Assembly: GCA_905202605.1 (NCBI GenBank)
Contig: CAJKSU010000087.1
Span: 1 to 10,675, forward strand
Length of the DNA: 10,675 bases
Source of the DNA: an uncultured Eubacteriales bacterium
Lineage (GTDB): Bacteria > Bacillota > Clostridia > Oscillospirales > Oscillospiraceae
Direction of reading: 5' to 3'
Part shown: positions 1-6,149 of the stretch, piece by piece
Numbering within the stretch: the stretch's first letter is position 1
Layout: every line of letters begins with the position of its first letter
Notes under the pieces: model-generated
Database searches by the model: none
What the model saw: the letters and a program-made list of their open reading frames with translations, nothing else
Told to the model about the DNA's origin: nothing
Program-made: the position numbers and the translations under genes

Positions 1-3
1 TGC

Positions 4-2790
4 TCAATACCCCCTATACATGACCCGATTTGCTTTCCAAACCGAATTCCGGGAGAGCGAAGGCACCGGGAGCACCGACACAAAATCGCCTTTTACGTTC
101 ATGCGCAGTGCTGTGTAGGACTTATCCAAATCAAATTTGGGGTAAATGCCAGACAGCTTCTGAGAGACCGATGCATCATTGACCAAATTCTTCTGGGTCG
201 CTTCCATTTCGATCAGGTCCGCAAAGCGTTTGACCAGATCCTTTTCGTTCCAGATCAGCATCATAACAAACATACTTCGGCTGTAGGTCATGCATAGCTT
301 GTTATCTCCCACATAAAGGCCATTGCTGCCTTTCAGATTGGGCAGATCTTCAACGCCTTTGCCGTCCGACTCCAGTCCGCCCAGGATAACGCCGCCTGCC
401 TCAACCTGCTTCACCTTTTCCTGCAATGTCTTTTTCTGGTCATCCGTCATGGCAACCAGTTTTTGCAGCTTTCCGGGAAGTTTCGACAAGCCTTTTGCGC
501 AAAAATGAATATCCTCCGACGCCTTGATAAAGGGAATATCCTGTGCACCGTTACAGATCAGCACGGTATCCACATATGCTTCTGCTGCAACCAGGAAAAC
601 TTTTGCCAGCATATCTGTCATTTTGTACGGAATGCCAAGCAGGGACAGTGCACCAGCCAGGCCCGCGCTCAATGCTCTTGCTTCAACATTGGATGTCACC
701 GGCTTGTAGTCCAGCGCCACACGCAGGGCCAGCATCGTGTAGAAGATTGCCTTCTGATTTTCCCGTTCATGTTCATTTCCGATCAGAAGATACTCCGTCT
801 CGGCACCACAGAACGAATAATTCGTTTCCTCCTTTGCGTCAAAAATAGCGGTCAGGTTATTTTCGCTCTTTGCTACTTCTGCCGCCAGGCCATTTGAGCC
901 TTTTATGCTCACGCCCGACATTGTCTTTTTTGAGGCATAGTCCGTGCGGTTCGTTGTGGTATAGTTCAAATACCCAACCAGATACAGATGATCGCCGATA
1001 TCTGCCTTGATGTTTGACAGATTGGAAAGAATATTGGCTCCAGCCGTCACCATGCTGAGCATGGACTTCATCGAATTGAGCAGTTTTCCGATCTTGGTTT
1101 TTGCGTCATCCGCCTTCGACGTATCGGCCGAAGCAGCAGTCGAAACGCCGCCCTGCCATGCCGTCAGATCCATGATCTCGTTTACAAAATCAATGGCATC
1201 TAGATCTGCCTGTGCCAATGCCGCATCCTTCTGTTCATACGGAGACTCCAGCGTATAAGCACTGTTGCTGCGGTCCTTCTTGCTCGGCAGGCCTGCAAAA
1301 TTCTGATCGTAGTACTCCGTATTGATCACGCTTTGCAGTTTCGGGTCGTAGCTTGCACTCAAAGACATGATCGTGCTCAGTGCTTCTGCAATGGACGAGA
1401 AACTTGTAACATTGGAATCCGCCTTATTGATCAGATCATTTGCTTCTTTCAGCAGCGAATTAAAGTTGTCCGAATCCGACAGCTTGCTCATATCGGTCAG
1501 ATGAAGCCCTTCCTGAAGTTTTGTGATCTTGTCTGCATCGTCAAGGGTCAGGTCACTCAGATCCATATCCTTCACACGGTTCAGTTCTTCTGTCAGGCCG
1601 GAAATTGCCGTGCTGCAGGAATCCGTATTATAATCCTTCAGTATTTTATTGGCCTGAGAGCTGTCTGCGGCTTTCACCGTTGCATCGGCCGCATTGCTTA
1701 TCGTCTTCAGGTCCGCCTCCTGCTGCTGCAGCTGTTTAAGCTGCTGTTCCAGCTTCGTTTTTTCTTCGGCCGTAATATCTTTCTTTTCCAGTTCTTTTTG
1801 GGTCGCGTCGATCTGACCTGTCAGGGTCGTAACCGTTGTTTCTTCGCCGGATGTGTCCACCTTTGTGTTCTTGGCGTCTCCTACGGCATTTACGGCATCC
1901 TTACCAACGCTTACCCAGCCATCCAGCACTTCATCCTGCGTCTTTGCCACATCCTTGAGGTCCTTATTCAGCGACTCTGTACTCTTAATTTCTGCCTGCA
2001 GCTTCTTTTCGTATTCCTTTTTGGCTTTCTGCGCATTCTCCAGTGTCTGCTCATACCGCTTATTGTATGCGTCGAGCTCATCGACGGTCGCATTTTCTCC
2101 CGGTTTTTCTCCCATCGTCTTTTTCAGCTCGTTCAATGCGTCATCGAATGCGCTGTGTGCCGAATCATAGGAGGTCGTTTTCTCGTTCAGGGATTTTACG
2201 CTGTCCTTGGCTTTTTCCAGTTTTTTTGTTACGTCCAGCGTTTTGGTTGCCGTATCCGCAATGCTGCTGCCGACCTTCAGGAACTTAAGGCCCGGAATGC
2301 TGTTCTGTACCTCTTTGATGATATCCTGCAGGCCTGTACTGCCGAACTCGGAGACTAGGACCGTCGGGAGAGTCAGCGTGCTATAGTCCAGGACCTGTGC
2401 CTTTAAGATATCCGTGTCCGCCAACGGATATACGCCTGCCGCCGCTGCACTTGTTGTGCGGAAGCTCCGGGTATCGGTCGTATCCTGCGCATTCAGGTAC
2501 TTTTGGAATGCTTCCTCAAGGTCTTTGTTGCCGGTATATCCATTATCCACCGACGGGTCATCATTCTGCGCCATTGCAAGCAGACCAAACCGGCTTTGTA
2601 AAAACGAATCATAATCCGACAGCACCGACAGTGCACTGGTGTTCATCGCATCATCCAGGCCCGTCAATGCAGACTGATATCTACTTGCTTCCACCAGAAT
2701 ACCCGCTACCGCATAAAACGGCACGACCAGCAATGCAAGCATCAATGAGATTGCGCCGCAGGTATTCTTTATCATTTTGTCCTTTTTCAT
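4..2790 (-). CDS. Very long TadG-like (Tad N-terminal) surface/minor pilin protein with coiled-coil insert
   Basis: Last gene of the Tad operon, about 928 residues; its stop codon sits three bases from the window edge. The N-terminus is a short basic leader (MKKDKMIKNTCG) followed by a hydrophobic segment (about residues 13-35) starting CG|AISLML. This is the usual Tad/TadG arrangement and could be a prepilin cleavage site or a plain membrane anchor. Residues about 185-365 are rich in Lys, Glu, Gln and Ala in a heptad-like pattern, so a long coiled coil is likely; more helical sequence follows to about 460. The C-terminal third (about 655-760) contains CGAETEYLL and two hydrophobic stretches and resembles the DUF5702-type domain found beside clostridial Tad genes; that assignment is from memory. 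TadG proteins are usually well under 600 residues, so this one is oversized. Of two adjacent ATGs (2793, 2790) I chose 2790 because the GAGGA site is better spaced from it. Probable role: extracellular scaffold or tip-associated minor pilin. Confidence -1.
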   Translation of the reverse strand: MKKDKMIKNTCGAISLMLALLVVPFYAVAGILVEASRYQSALTGLDDAMNTSALSVLSDYDSFLQSRFGLLAMAQNDDPSVDNGYTGNKDLEEAFQKYLNAQDTTDTRSFRTTSAAAAGVYPLADTDILKAQVLDYSTLTLPTVLVSEFGSTGLQDIIKEVQNSIPGLKFLKVGSSIADTATKTLDVTKKLEKAKDSVKSLNEKTTSYDSAHSAFDDALNELKKTMGEKPGENATVDELDAYNKRYEQTLENAQKAKKEYEKKLQAEIKSTESLNKDLKDVAKTQDEVLDGWVSVGKDAVNAVGDAKNTKVDTSGEETTVTTLTGQIDATQKELEKKDITAEEKTKLEQQLKQLQQQEADLKTISNAADATVKAADSSQANKILKDYNTDSCSTAISGLTEELNRVKDMDLSDLTLDDADKITKLQEGLHLTDMSKLSDSDNFNSLLKEANDLINKADSNVTSFSSIAEALSTIMSLSASYDPKLQSVINTEYYDQNFAGLPSKKDRSNSAYTLESPYEQKDAALAQADLDAIDFVNEIMDLTAWQGGVSTAASADTSKADDAKTKIGKLLNSMKSMLSMVTAGANILSNLSNIKADIGDHLYLVGYLNYTTTNRTDYASKKTMSGVSIKGSNGLAAEVAKSENNLTAIFDAKEETNYSFCGAETEYLLIGNEHERENQKAIFYTMLALRVALDYKPVTSNVEARALSAGLAGALSLLGIPYKMTDMLAKVFLVAAEAYVDTVLICNGAQDIPFIKASEDIHFCAKGLSKLPGKLQKLVAMTDDQKKTLQEKVKQVEAGGVILGGLESDGKGVEDLPNLKGSNGLYVGDNKLCMTYSRSMFVMMLIWNEKDLVKRFADLIEMEATQKNLVNDASVSQKLSGIYPKFDLDKSYTALRMNVKGDFVSVLPVPSLSRNSVWKANRVMYRGY

Positions 2791-2831
2791 CATTTGTCCT
2801 CACACGGATGTTTCTGACTTTCGCAGAATAA

Positions 2832-3485
2832 TTAAAAATCCTTTTTCTTCACGATAAATGCAAGAACTTTCTCCAGCAGATCAACATAATCATTCTTTGC
2901 AACGTTGCTCACTACATAATTCAACGTCTTGGTATAGTCCACGGTATTGATATAGTGCGAAAGATCTGTGCACATCGCCCGCCCCGTCGCATAGTAAACG
3001 CGCGTGCCGCTGACCCCAAACAGCTCCAAGAAATTGCCAAACGGAATCCTGTACTCGGCCGTGATATTCACAACCACATGGCGCTGTGCAACTCCATCGT
3101 AGACAGTCTTTGCTTCAACGACCGGCATCCCGACCTGCGTTGCCAGACTCCCCTTGCGAACAAGCCATTTTCCATATTTTATGGCACGCTGTTCGTTTTT
3201 TTCTTGCAGTTTTCCGCTTTGGTAACGGCTGGGACTCAATGCAACTTTTACTTCTTTGCTGATATATCCCGTGATCGGGTCTGTTTCTGCGTACGCATAT
3301 GTCTGCGCAATTTTGTTGGCCGTTTCATCTGCAGCACGTATCACCACAAATTGCTGGAACAGCAAAAATCCATAACCCCAGATGAAAAAAAGAACAAACA
3401 GCGTCAGCGTAATGACCAGCAGGCCCTCAATGGCCTCCATACCATCTTCCTGTACGCGCAAAAGGCTTTGTTTCCACTCTTTCAT
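2832..3485 (-). CDS. tadE: TadE-like pseudopilin
   Basis: A 217-residue TadE-family minor pilin. The leader MKEWKQSLLRVQEDG is followed by MEAIEGLLVITLTLF. This gives a prepilin cleavage site after Gly15, a Glu at mature position +5 as in classical type IV pilins, and one N-terminal hydrophobic helix (about 20-43). The rest is a soluble extracytoplasmic domain. In the TadE family such proteins are processed by the Tad prepilin peptidase and help assemble the Flp fibre. The open frame extends upstream to 3569 inside the WG-repeat gene. I chose the ATG at 3485 because GGAGG (3494-3498) lies 8 bases before it, the leader then has a sensible length, and the 67-base overlap disappears. It begins 17 bases after the WG-repeat gene and is followed 41 bases later by the TadG-like gene. 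Identification rests on the N-terminal motif, size and context. Confidence -1.
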   Translation of the reverse strand: MKEWKQSLLRVQEDGMEAIEGLLVITLTLFVLFFIWGYGFLLFQQFVVIRAADETANKIAQTYAYAETDPITGYISKEVKVALSPSRYQSGKLQEKNEQRAIKYGKWLVRKGSLATQVGMPVVEAKTVYDGVAQRHVVVNITAEYRIPFGNFLELFGVSGTRVYYATGRAMCTDLSHYINTVDYTKTLNYVVSNVAKNDYVDLLEKVLAFIVKKKDF

Positions 3486-3502
3486 GGCCCTGTCCTCCGC
3501 GT

Positions 3503-4840
3503 TCAGCTGCGCTTCACACGCCAGCTCAGCATCACCTGCGTGTCGTTGCCGTCCATCTTTGCAGGGCACTTGCCGTTGGCGTCGAAATATCCGGCTTCAA
3601 CCAGCAGATAGTCGATTACCTGCGTGCCTCTGCCATTGATAAAGCCCCACTTGCCGTCCTTGCACACCGCTGCAACGCCGCCGGAAAAGCTCTTGGCTGC
3701 ATCATATTCCGGTGCGATCACCGCAGTGCCGTCATTGGCTGCAAAGCCCCACTTGCCGTTCTTGGCAAACGCAAGGCCATTGCCGCGGTTCAGATCGACC
3801 TCGTCTGCATCCAGTGCGCCCTGCTGCTCGCCGGCCTCCGAATATAGGTTCCACTTGCCGTTTTTCTTGGCAAGATATACGCCGTTTACCAGCCAGCTGC
3901 CATTTTCGGTCAGCTGGATTTCCTCATAGCTGTCGCCCTGCTGTGCACCGGTCTGATCCACAAAGATCCATGCGCCGTCTTTCTGCACCGGTGCCTTGCC
4001 GTTCTGGAACATGCCGGCAGCCTGATAGCCGTTCAGGTATTTCTGGCCGTTGAGGTCGATATAGCACCAGTCGGAGCGGCCCTTCAGCTGCACAGGGATC
4101 AGGCCCTGGCCGTAACCGTTGGCCTGCTCGACCTGCGCCATAAAACGGCCCACCATCAGGCTCTTGCTGAGCTGGAAAACATAGCTCTCGCCTTCATAGC
4201 TGCTGCACAGCACCGCCGTGTCCTGCCCGACCGGGCCAACGAATGCGTAGCTCTGATCCAGAAGGTCGCCGTCCGCACTGCTGAAAAGAACGTTTTCCTC
4301 GCCATTCCAGCCCAGATACACGCCATCCATGCCAGCCGGTGCCAGCGATTCATAATTTGCAGCAGAGGTCTCGCAGGCATAGTAAGCCTCGTTCCAGTAC
4401 TGCATCATGGTATCATTGAAGGAGACCTTGGCGGCATCCGCGCTCTTCAGCACATCGACCACCGTGTCGTAATCGCCGTCTTCATAATAGATTGCCGCAT
4501 ACTTTTCCCAGTAATCGGCGCGCTCCGGGTATGCCGCAACCGCCGCCGCATAGGCCGATTCTTCGGTATTGCGCACATTTCTCGTCGGGCAGTCCTCATA
4601 ATATTCCGCGCAGGCTGCCAGATACTCATCGTACAGCGCCTGTGTGGGTTTTGCTGCAATGGCACTCTGGTAGTTCTGCAGTGAAAGCTGGAACAGCTTT
4701 TTCCCGCGGTAATACTGCGCCGCTTCCACCGTGTTCTGCTGCGTTTTGACATCGTTCATGGTATTCAGGCCCAGAATCGCCCAACCCGCAATACAGACCA
4801 CCACAAGTGCCACCAGCGCTACAAGACGCGTTTTTTTCAT
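3503..4840 (-). CDS. Membrane-anchored WG-repeat protein with TPR-like N-terminal region
   Basis: 445 residues. The start MKKTRLVALV leads into one hydrophobic segment (about 5-25), which looks like an uncleaved signal anchor leaving the bulk outside the cytoplasm. Residues about 37-160 are helical with Tyr/Ala-rich repeats (for example QYYRGKKLFQLSLQNYQSAI) resembling TPRs. The C-terminal part carries WG (KWGF-type) repeats: DWCYIDLNGQ near 257, AWIFVDQTGA near 290, KWNLYSEAGE near 329, KWGFAANDGT near 363 and KWGFINGRGT near 397. The last two are exactly 34 residues apart. WG repeats are thought to form beta-propeller-like or elongated beta structures; their function is generally unknown. 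AGGAGGAG lies 6 bases before the ATG, so translation should be strong. Its place between the prepilin peptidase and tadE implies a role in pilus assembly, anchoring or surface display, but that is inference. The gene looks richer in G+C than the TadG-like gene. Confidence -1.
   Translation of the reverse strand: MKKTRLVALVALVVVCIAGWAILGLNTMNDVKTQQNTVEAAQYYRGKKLFQLSLQNYQSAIAAKPTQALYDEYLAACAEYYEDCPTRNVRNTEESAYAAAVAAYPERADYWEKYAAIYYEDGDYDTVVDVLKSADAAKVSFNDTMMQYWNEAYYACETSAANYESLAPAGMDGVYLGWNGEENVLFSSADGDLLDQSYAFVGPVGQDTAVLCSSYEGESYVFQLSKSLMVGRFMAQVEQANGYGQGLIPVQLKGRSDWCYIDLNGQKYLNGYQAAGMFQNGKAPVQKDGAWIFVDQTGAQQGDSYEEIQLTENGSWLVNGVYLAKKNGKWNLYSEAGEQQGALDADEVDLNRGNGLAFAKNGKWGFAANDGTAVIAPEYDAAKSFSGGVAAVCKDGKWGFINGRGTQVIDYLLVEAGYFDANGKCPAKMDGNDTQVMLSWRVKRS
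3641..3759. repeat. Direct DNA repeat encoding adjacent WG motifs
   Basis: The 17-base string AAAGCCCCACTTGCCGT occurs at 3641-3657 and again at 3743-3759, exactly 102 bases (34 codons) apart. A shorter diverged copy (CCACTTGCCGT) lies near 3851. They encode the GKWGF cores of the WG repeats. The near-identity at DNA level points to fairly recent internal duplication or gene conversion within the gene. Confidence -1.
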
Positions 4841-4863
4841 GTTTTACTCCTCCTGTGCCTTGA

Positions 4864-5499
4864 TCAAAACATTCCCGTCAAAATCGTTACCAGATACCCC
4901 AGATAGAAGAAGGGGCCAAACGGCAGGCCGTCCTTGCGTGTTGCCTTTTTGCTGACCAGCAGTGCAATGGCTGCCACCGCCGCAAGAACATGCGAAACCA
5001 GCAAAAAGCTGAATGTCCCGTATATTCCCAGGATCAGCGCCGCTGCCGTGATCATCTTGATGTCTCCATATCCAACGCCGCCGCGTGACGCCAGCCGCAC
5101 AAGGAAAAACACCACAAAAAACACTGCTGCTGCCAGAACGCTGTTGAGTGCCATGGGCACAGCGTCTGTCCCGCTGAGCACAAAGTCCAGAACCGTGCAC
5201 CCCGCAAAAACTGCCGCCGTGCACAGCACGATCCAGTTGGGGATCTTATGGCTCAGTGCGTCGATATACGCTGCCGCAGTAAGCAGCGTTCCCAGCAACA
5301 CAAGGCGCAGCAGATTCGGCGGGTATGTGCCCGCCCGCAGAACCAGCATATATCCGCTGGCAAAGCCGCCCGCCGCTGCAAGAAGCAAAGCCGCTGCCCA
5401 CTGCGTTTGTTTTTCCGGTTTAAGCCCTGTTTTTTTCTGCACGAGCCAGACTGCCGCAAGGTTCAGCCCGGCACTGCATACCGCAATGATCCATTCCAT
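4864..5499 (-). CDS. tadV: Prepilin peptidase (A24 aspartic protease, TadV/CpaA type)
   Basis: A 211-residue integral membrane protein with about six hydrophobic segments. Both catalytic aspartates of the type IV prepilin peptidase family are visible: Asp80 in AYIDALSHKIPN and Asp146 in GVGYGDIKM, the latter being the GxGD signature. It lacks the N-terminal methyltransferase domain and zinc-binding cysteines of PilD-type enzymes, as expected for the short TadV/CpaA form. It should cleave the leaders of the two Flp-like pilins and of the TadE-like protein on the cytoplasmic face, after the conserved glycine. It starts 16 bases after the second pilin gene. Its ribosome binding site is weak (an AAGGGAAAA-like stretch overlapping the preceding stop), consistent with translational coupling and low enzyme demand. 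Family assignment is secure; the TadV name rests on locus context. Confidence -1.
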   Translation of the reverse strand: MEWIIAVCSAGLNLAAVWLVQKKTGLKPEKQTQWAAALLLAAAGGFASGYMLVLRAGTYPPNLLRLVLLGTLLTAAAYIDALSHKIPNWIVLCTAAVFAGCTVLDFVLSGTDAVPMALNSVLAAAVFFVVFFLVRLASRGGVGYGDIKMITAAALILGIYGTFSFLLVSHVLAAVAAIALLVSKKATRKDGLPFGPFFYLGYLVTILTGMF

Positions 5500-5515
5500 T
5501 GATCTTGTTTTCCCT

Positions 5516-5752
5516 TCAGACGCGTCCGCTCAAAAAGTTTCCAACCGATGTGCCCGTTGGCTCCAGCACCCGGCCCAGCAGCTTGACAACAAGTCCCGCC
5601 ACGATCAGCATGACAGCGATCAGCGCCACCGTAATGATCACATCAAGGCCGCTTTCATCTTGTGCAGCCCTGCGCCATTTTTCTTTCAGGCCGGTGCCCA
5701 TATTCCAGAGTAAAATTTCCGCTTTTAAAAGACCCCTTGATAATTTTCGCAT
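5516..5752 (-). CDS. Second Flp-like pilin (minor pilin candidate)
   Basis: A 78-residue protein with a basic 35-residue leader ending QDESG, then LDVIITVALIAVMLIVAGLV, a single hydrophobic helix (about 37-58), and a short tail. The junction SG|LDVIIT closely parallels EG|MDIIVT of the neighbouring pilin, so both are probably cut by the adjacent prepilin peptidase; the mature chain would be 43 residues. It is clearly a diverged relative of the upstream pilin: the leader and tail are unlike but the core is conserved. Like that pilin it lacks the Glu-Tyr pair at mature +5/+6 of classical Flp. It lies 106 bases after the first pilin, behind two inverted repeats, with an AGAGGA-type ribosome binding site about 8 bases before the ATG. 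Whether it is a minor subunit, an initiating subunit or part of the basal body cannot be read from sequence. Confidence -1.
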   Translation of the reverse strand: MRKLSRGLLKAEILLWNMGTGLKEKWRRAAQDESGLDVIITVALIAVMLIVAGLVVKLLGRVLEPTGTSVGNFLSGRV

Positions 5753-5769
5753 CGATTCTTCCTCTCTTC

Positions 5770-5826
5770 CTCGTTTCCTTCAGGCTGTACCGCTCCTCAA
5801 GGGCAGTACAGCCCGCAGGAAACGAG
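5770..5826 (-). other. Long imperfect stem-loop between the two pilin genes
   Basis: On the plus strand, CTCGTTTCCT (5770-5779) is the exact reverse complement of AGGAAACGAG (5817-5826), and GGCTGTAC (5783-5790) of GTACAGCC (5806-5813). The two paired blocks are separated by 3 bases on each side (TCA and CGC), of which two positions could still pair in RNA. More G-C and G-U pairs extend into the 15-base centre. The result is a near-continuous stem of over 20 pairs filling most of the leader of the second pilin gene. It has no U-run after it, so it is not a standard terminator. Confidence -1.
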
Positions 5827-5847
5827 TCCTGCCCCGCAAGGCAGGAC
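5826..5847 (-). terminator. GC-rich stem-loop just after the first pilin gene; possible attenuator or mRNA 3'-end stabiliser
   Basis: GTCCTGCC (5826-5833) and GGCAGGAC (5840-5847) are exact reverse complements around a 6-base loop, starting 11 bases after the pilin stop. In the transcript the stem is followed by UCGUUUCC, a poor U-tract. Complete termination is therefore unlikely; partial termination or protection of the upstream pilin mRNA from 3' exonucleases is more plausible. It abuts the next, longer stem-loop. Confidence -1.
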
Positions 5848-5858
5848 CCACTCCGCAC

Positions 5859-6095
5859 TTACTTCAGCTGGGCAAAGGTGCTGTCCAAACCGCTGACCTG
5901 CTGGTCAGCCTTGCCGATGACATCACTTGCAATACGAGCAACGACGCCAACGATCACGATGCCCAGTGCCACCAGAACGATGGTGACAATGATGTCCATG
6001 CCTTCGTCCTCTTCGCACATCTTCTTCAGCTCGTTCTTTGCCATGTTGGCAGTAACCAGAGCCTTGACATACAGCTTGTTCATGAAGTTGTTCAT
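5859..6095 (-). CDS. flp: Flp1-like major pilin candidate
   Basis: A 78-residue small pilin. The 32-residue basic leader ends CEEDEG, followed by MDIIVTIVLVALGIVIVGVV, one hydrophobic helix (about 35-56), and a short polar tail ending DSTFAQLK. Size, leader, Gly before the hydrophobic helix and position right after tadC fit a Flp/Flp1-like pilin, the fibre subunit of Tad pili. The predicted cleavage is Gly32|Met33, leaving 46 residues. Classical Flp pilins have Glu-Tyr at mature +5/+6; here +2 is Asp and +5/+6 are Val-Thr, so it belongs to the divergent Flp1-like group seen in Firmicutes. The ribosome binding site is the strongest in the operon (AGGAGGA, 7 bases from the ATG), as expected for an abundant subunit. 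Inverted repeats flank it on both sides. I call it the major pilin because of its position and translation signal; that is inference. Confidence -1.
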   Translation of the reverse strand: MNNFMNKLYVKALVTANMAKNELKKMCEEDEGMDIIVTIVLVALGIVIVGVVARIASDVIGKADQQVSGLDSTFAQLK

Positions 6096-6102
6096 AAGTA
6101 AT

Positions 6103-6109
6103 TCCTCCT
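6103..6109 (-). promoter_or_regulatory. Consensus ribosome binding site of the first pilin gene
   Basis: AGGAGGA on the minus strand, 7 bases before the ATG at 6095. It fixes that ATG as the start in preference to the in-frame Met four codons downstream, and predicts high translation of the pilin. Confidence -1.
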
Positions 6110-6120
6110 GGATAAATATT

Positions 6121-6145
6121 ATATAAACAGCGTATCTGTTTATAT
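6121..6145 (-). other. Perfect inverted repeat between tadC and the pilin gene
   Basis: ATATAAACAG (6121-6130) and CTGTTTATAT (6136-6145) are exact reverse complements around a 5-base loop. They start 5 bases after the tadC stop and end 11 bases before the AGGAGGA of the pilin gene. The AT-rich stem has no U-run suited to termination on the minus strand. A role as a 5' stabilising hairpin or processing site for a separate pilin mRNA is possible, as is a protein-binding palindrome. Confidence -1.
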
Positions 6146-6149
6146 TTTC

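Noticed and set aside
1333..2358. A 341-codon open frame on the plus strand
   Set aside because: It lies fully antisense inside the TadG-like gene and its translation is a Cys/Phe/Leu-rich mixture with no recognisable domain; the minus-strand protein has clear family features.
3486..3569. A longer TadE-like protein starting at 3569
   Set aside because: The extra 28 residues would be encoded inside the WG-repeat gene and would sit before an otherwise normal prepilin leader; GGAGG at 3494-3498 points to the ATG at 3485.
2955..3611. A 218-codon plus-strand open frame
   Set aside because: It is antisense to the TadE-like gene and the end of the WG-repeat gene, both of which have good ribosome binding sites and recognisable motifs.
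4934..5713. A 259-codon plus-strand open frame
   Set aside because: It is antisense to the prepilin peptidase and second pilin, and has no plausible domain or membrane pattern of its own.
6118..6123. A perfect TATAAT on the minus strand before the pilin gene, as an internal promoter
   Set aside because: No -35 resembling TTGACA lies 16-18 bases upstream and there is no TGn extension; the hexamer partly overlaps the AT-rich inverted repeat. It cannot be excluded but is not supported.
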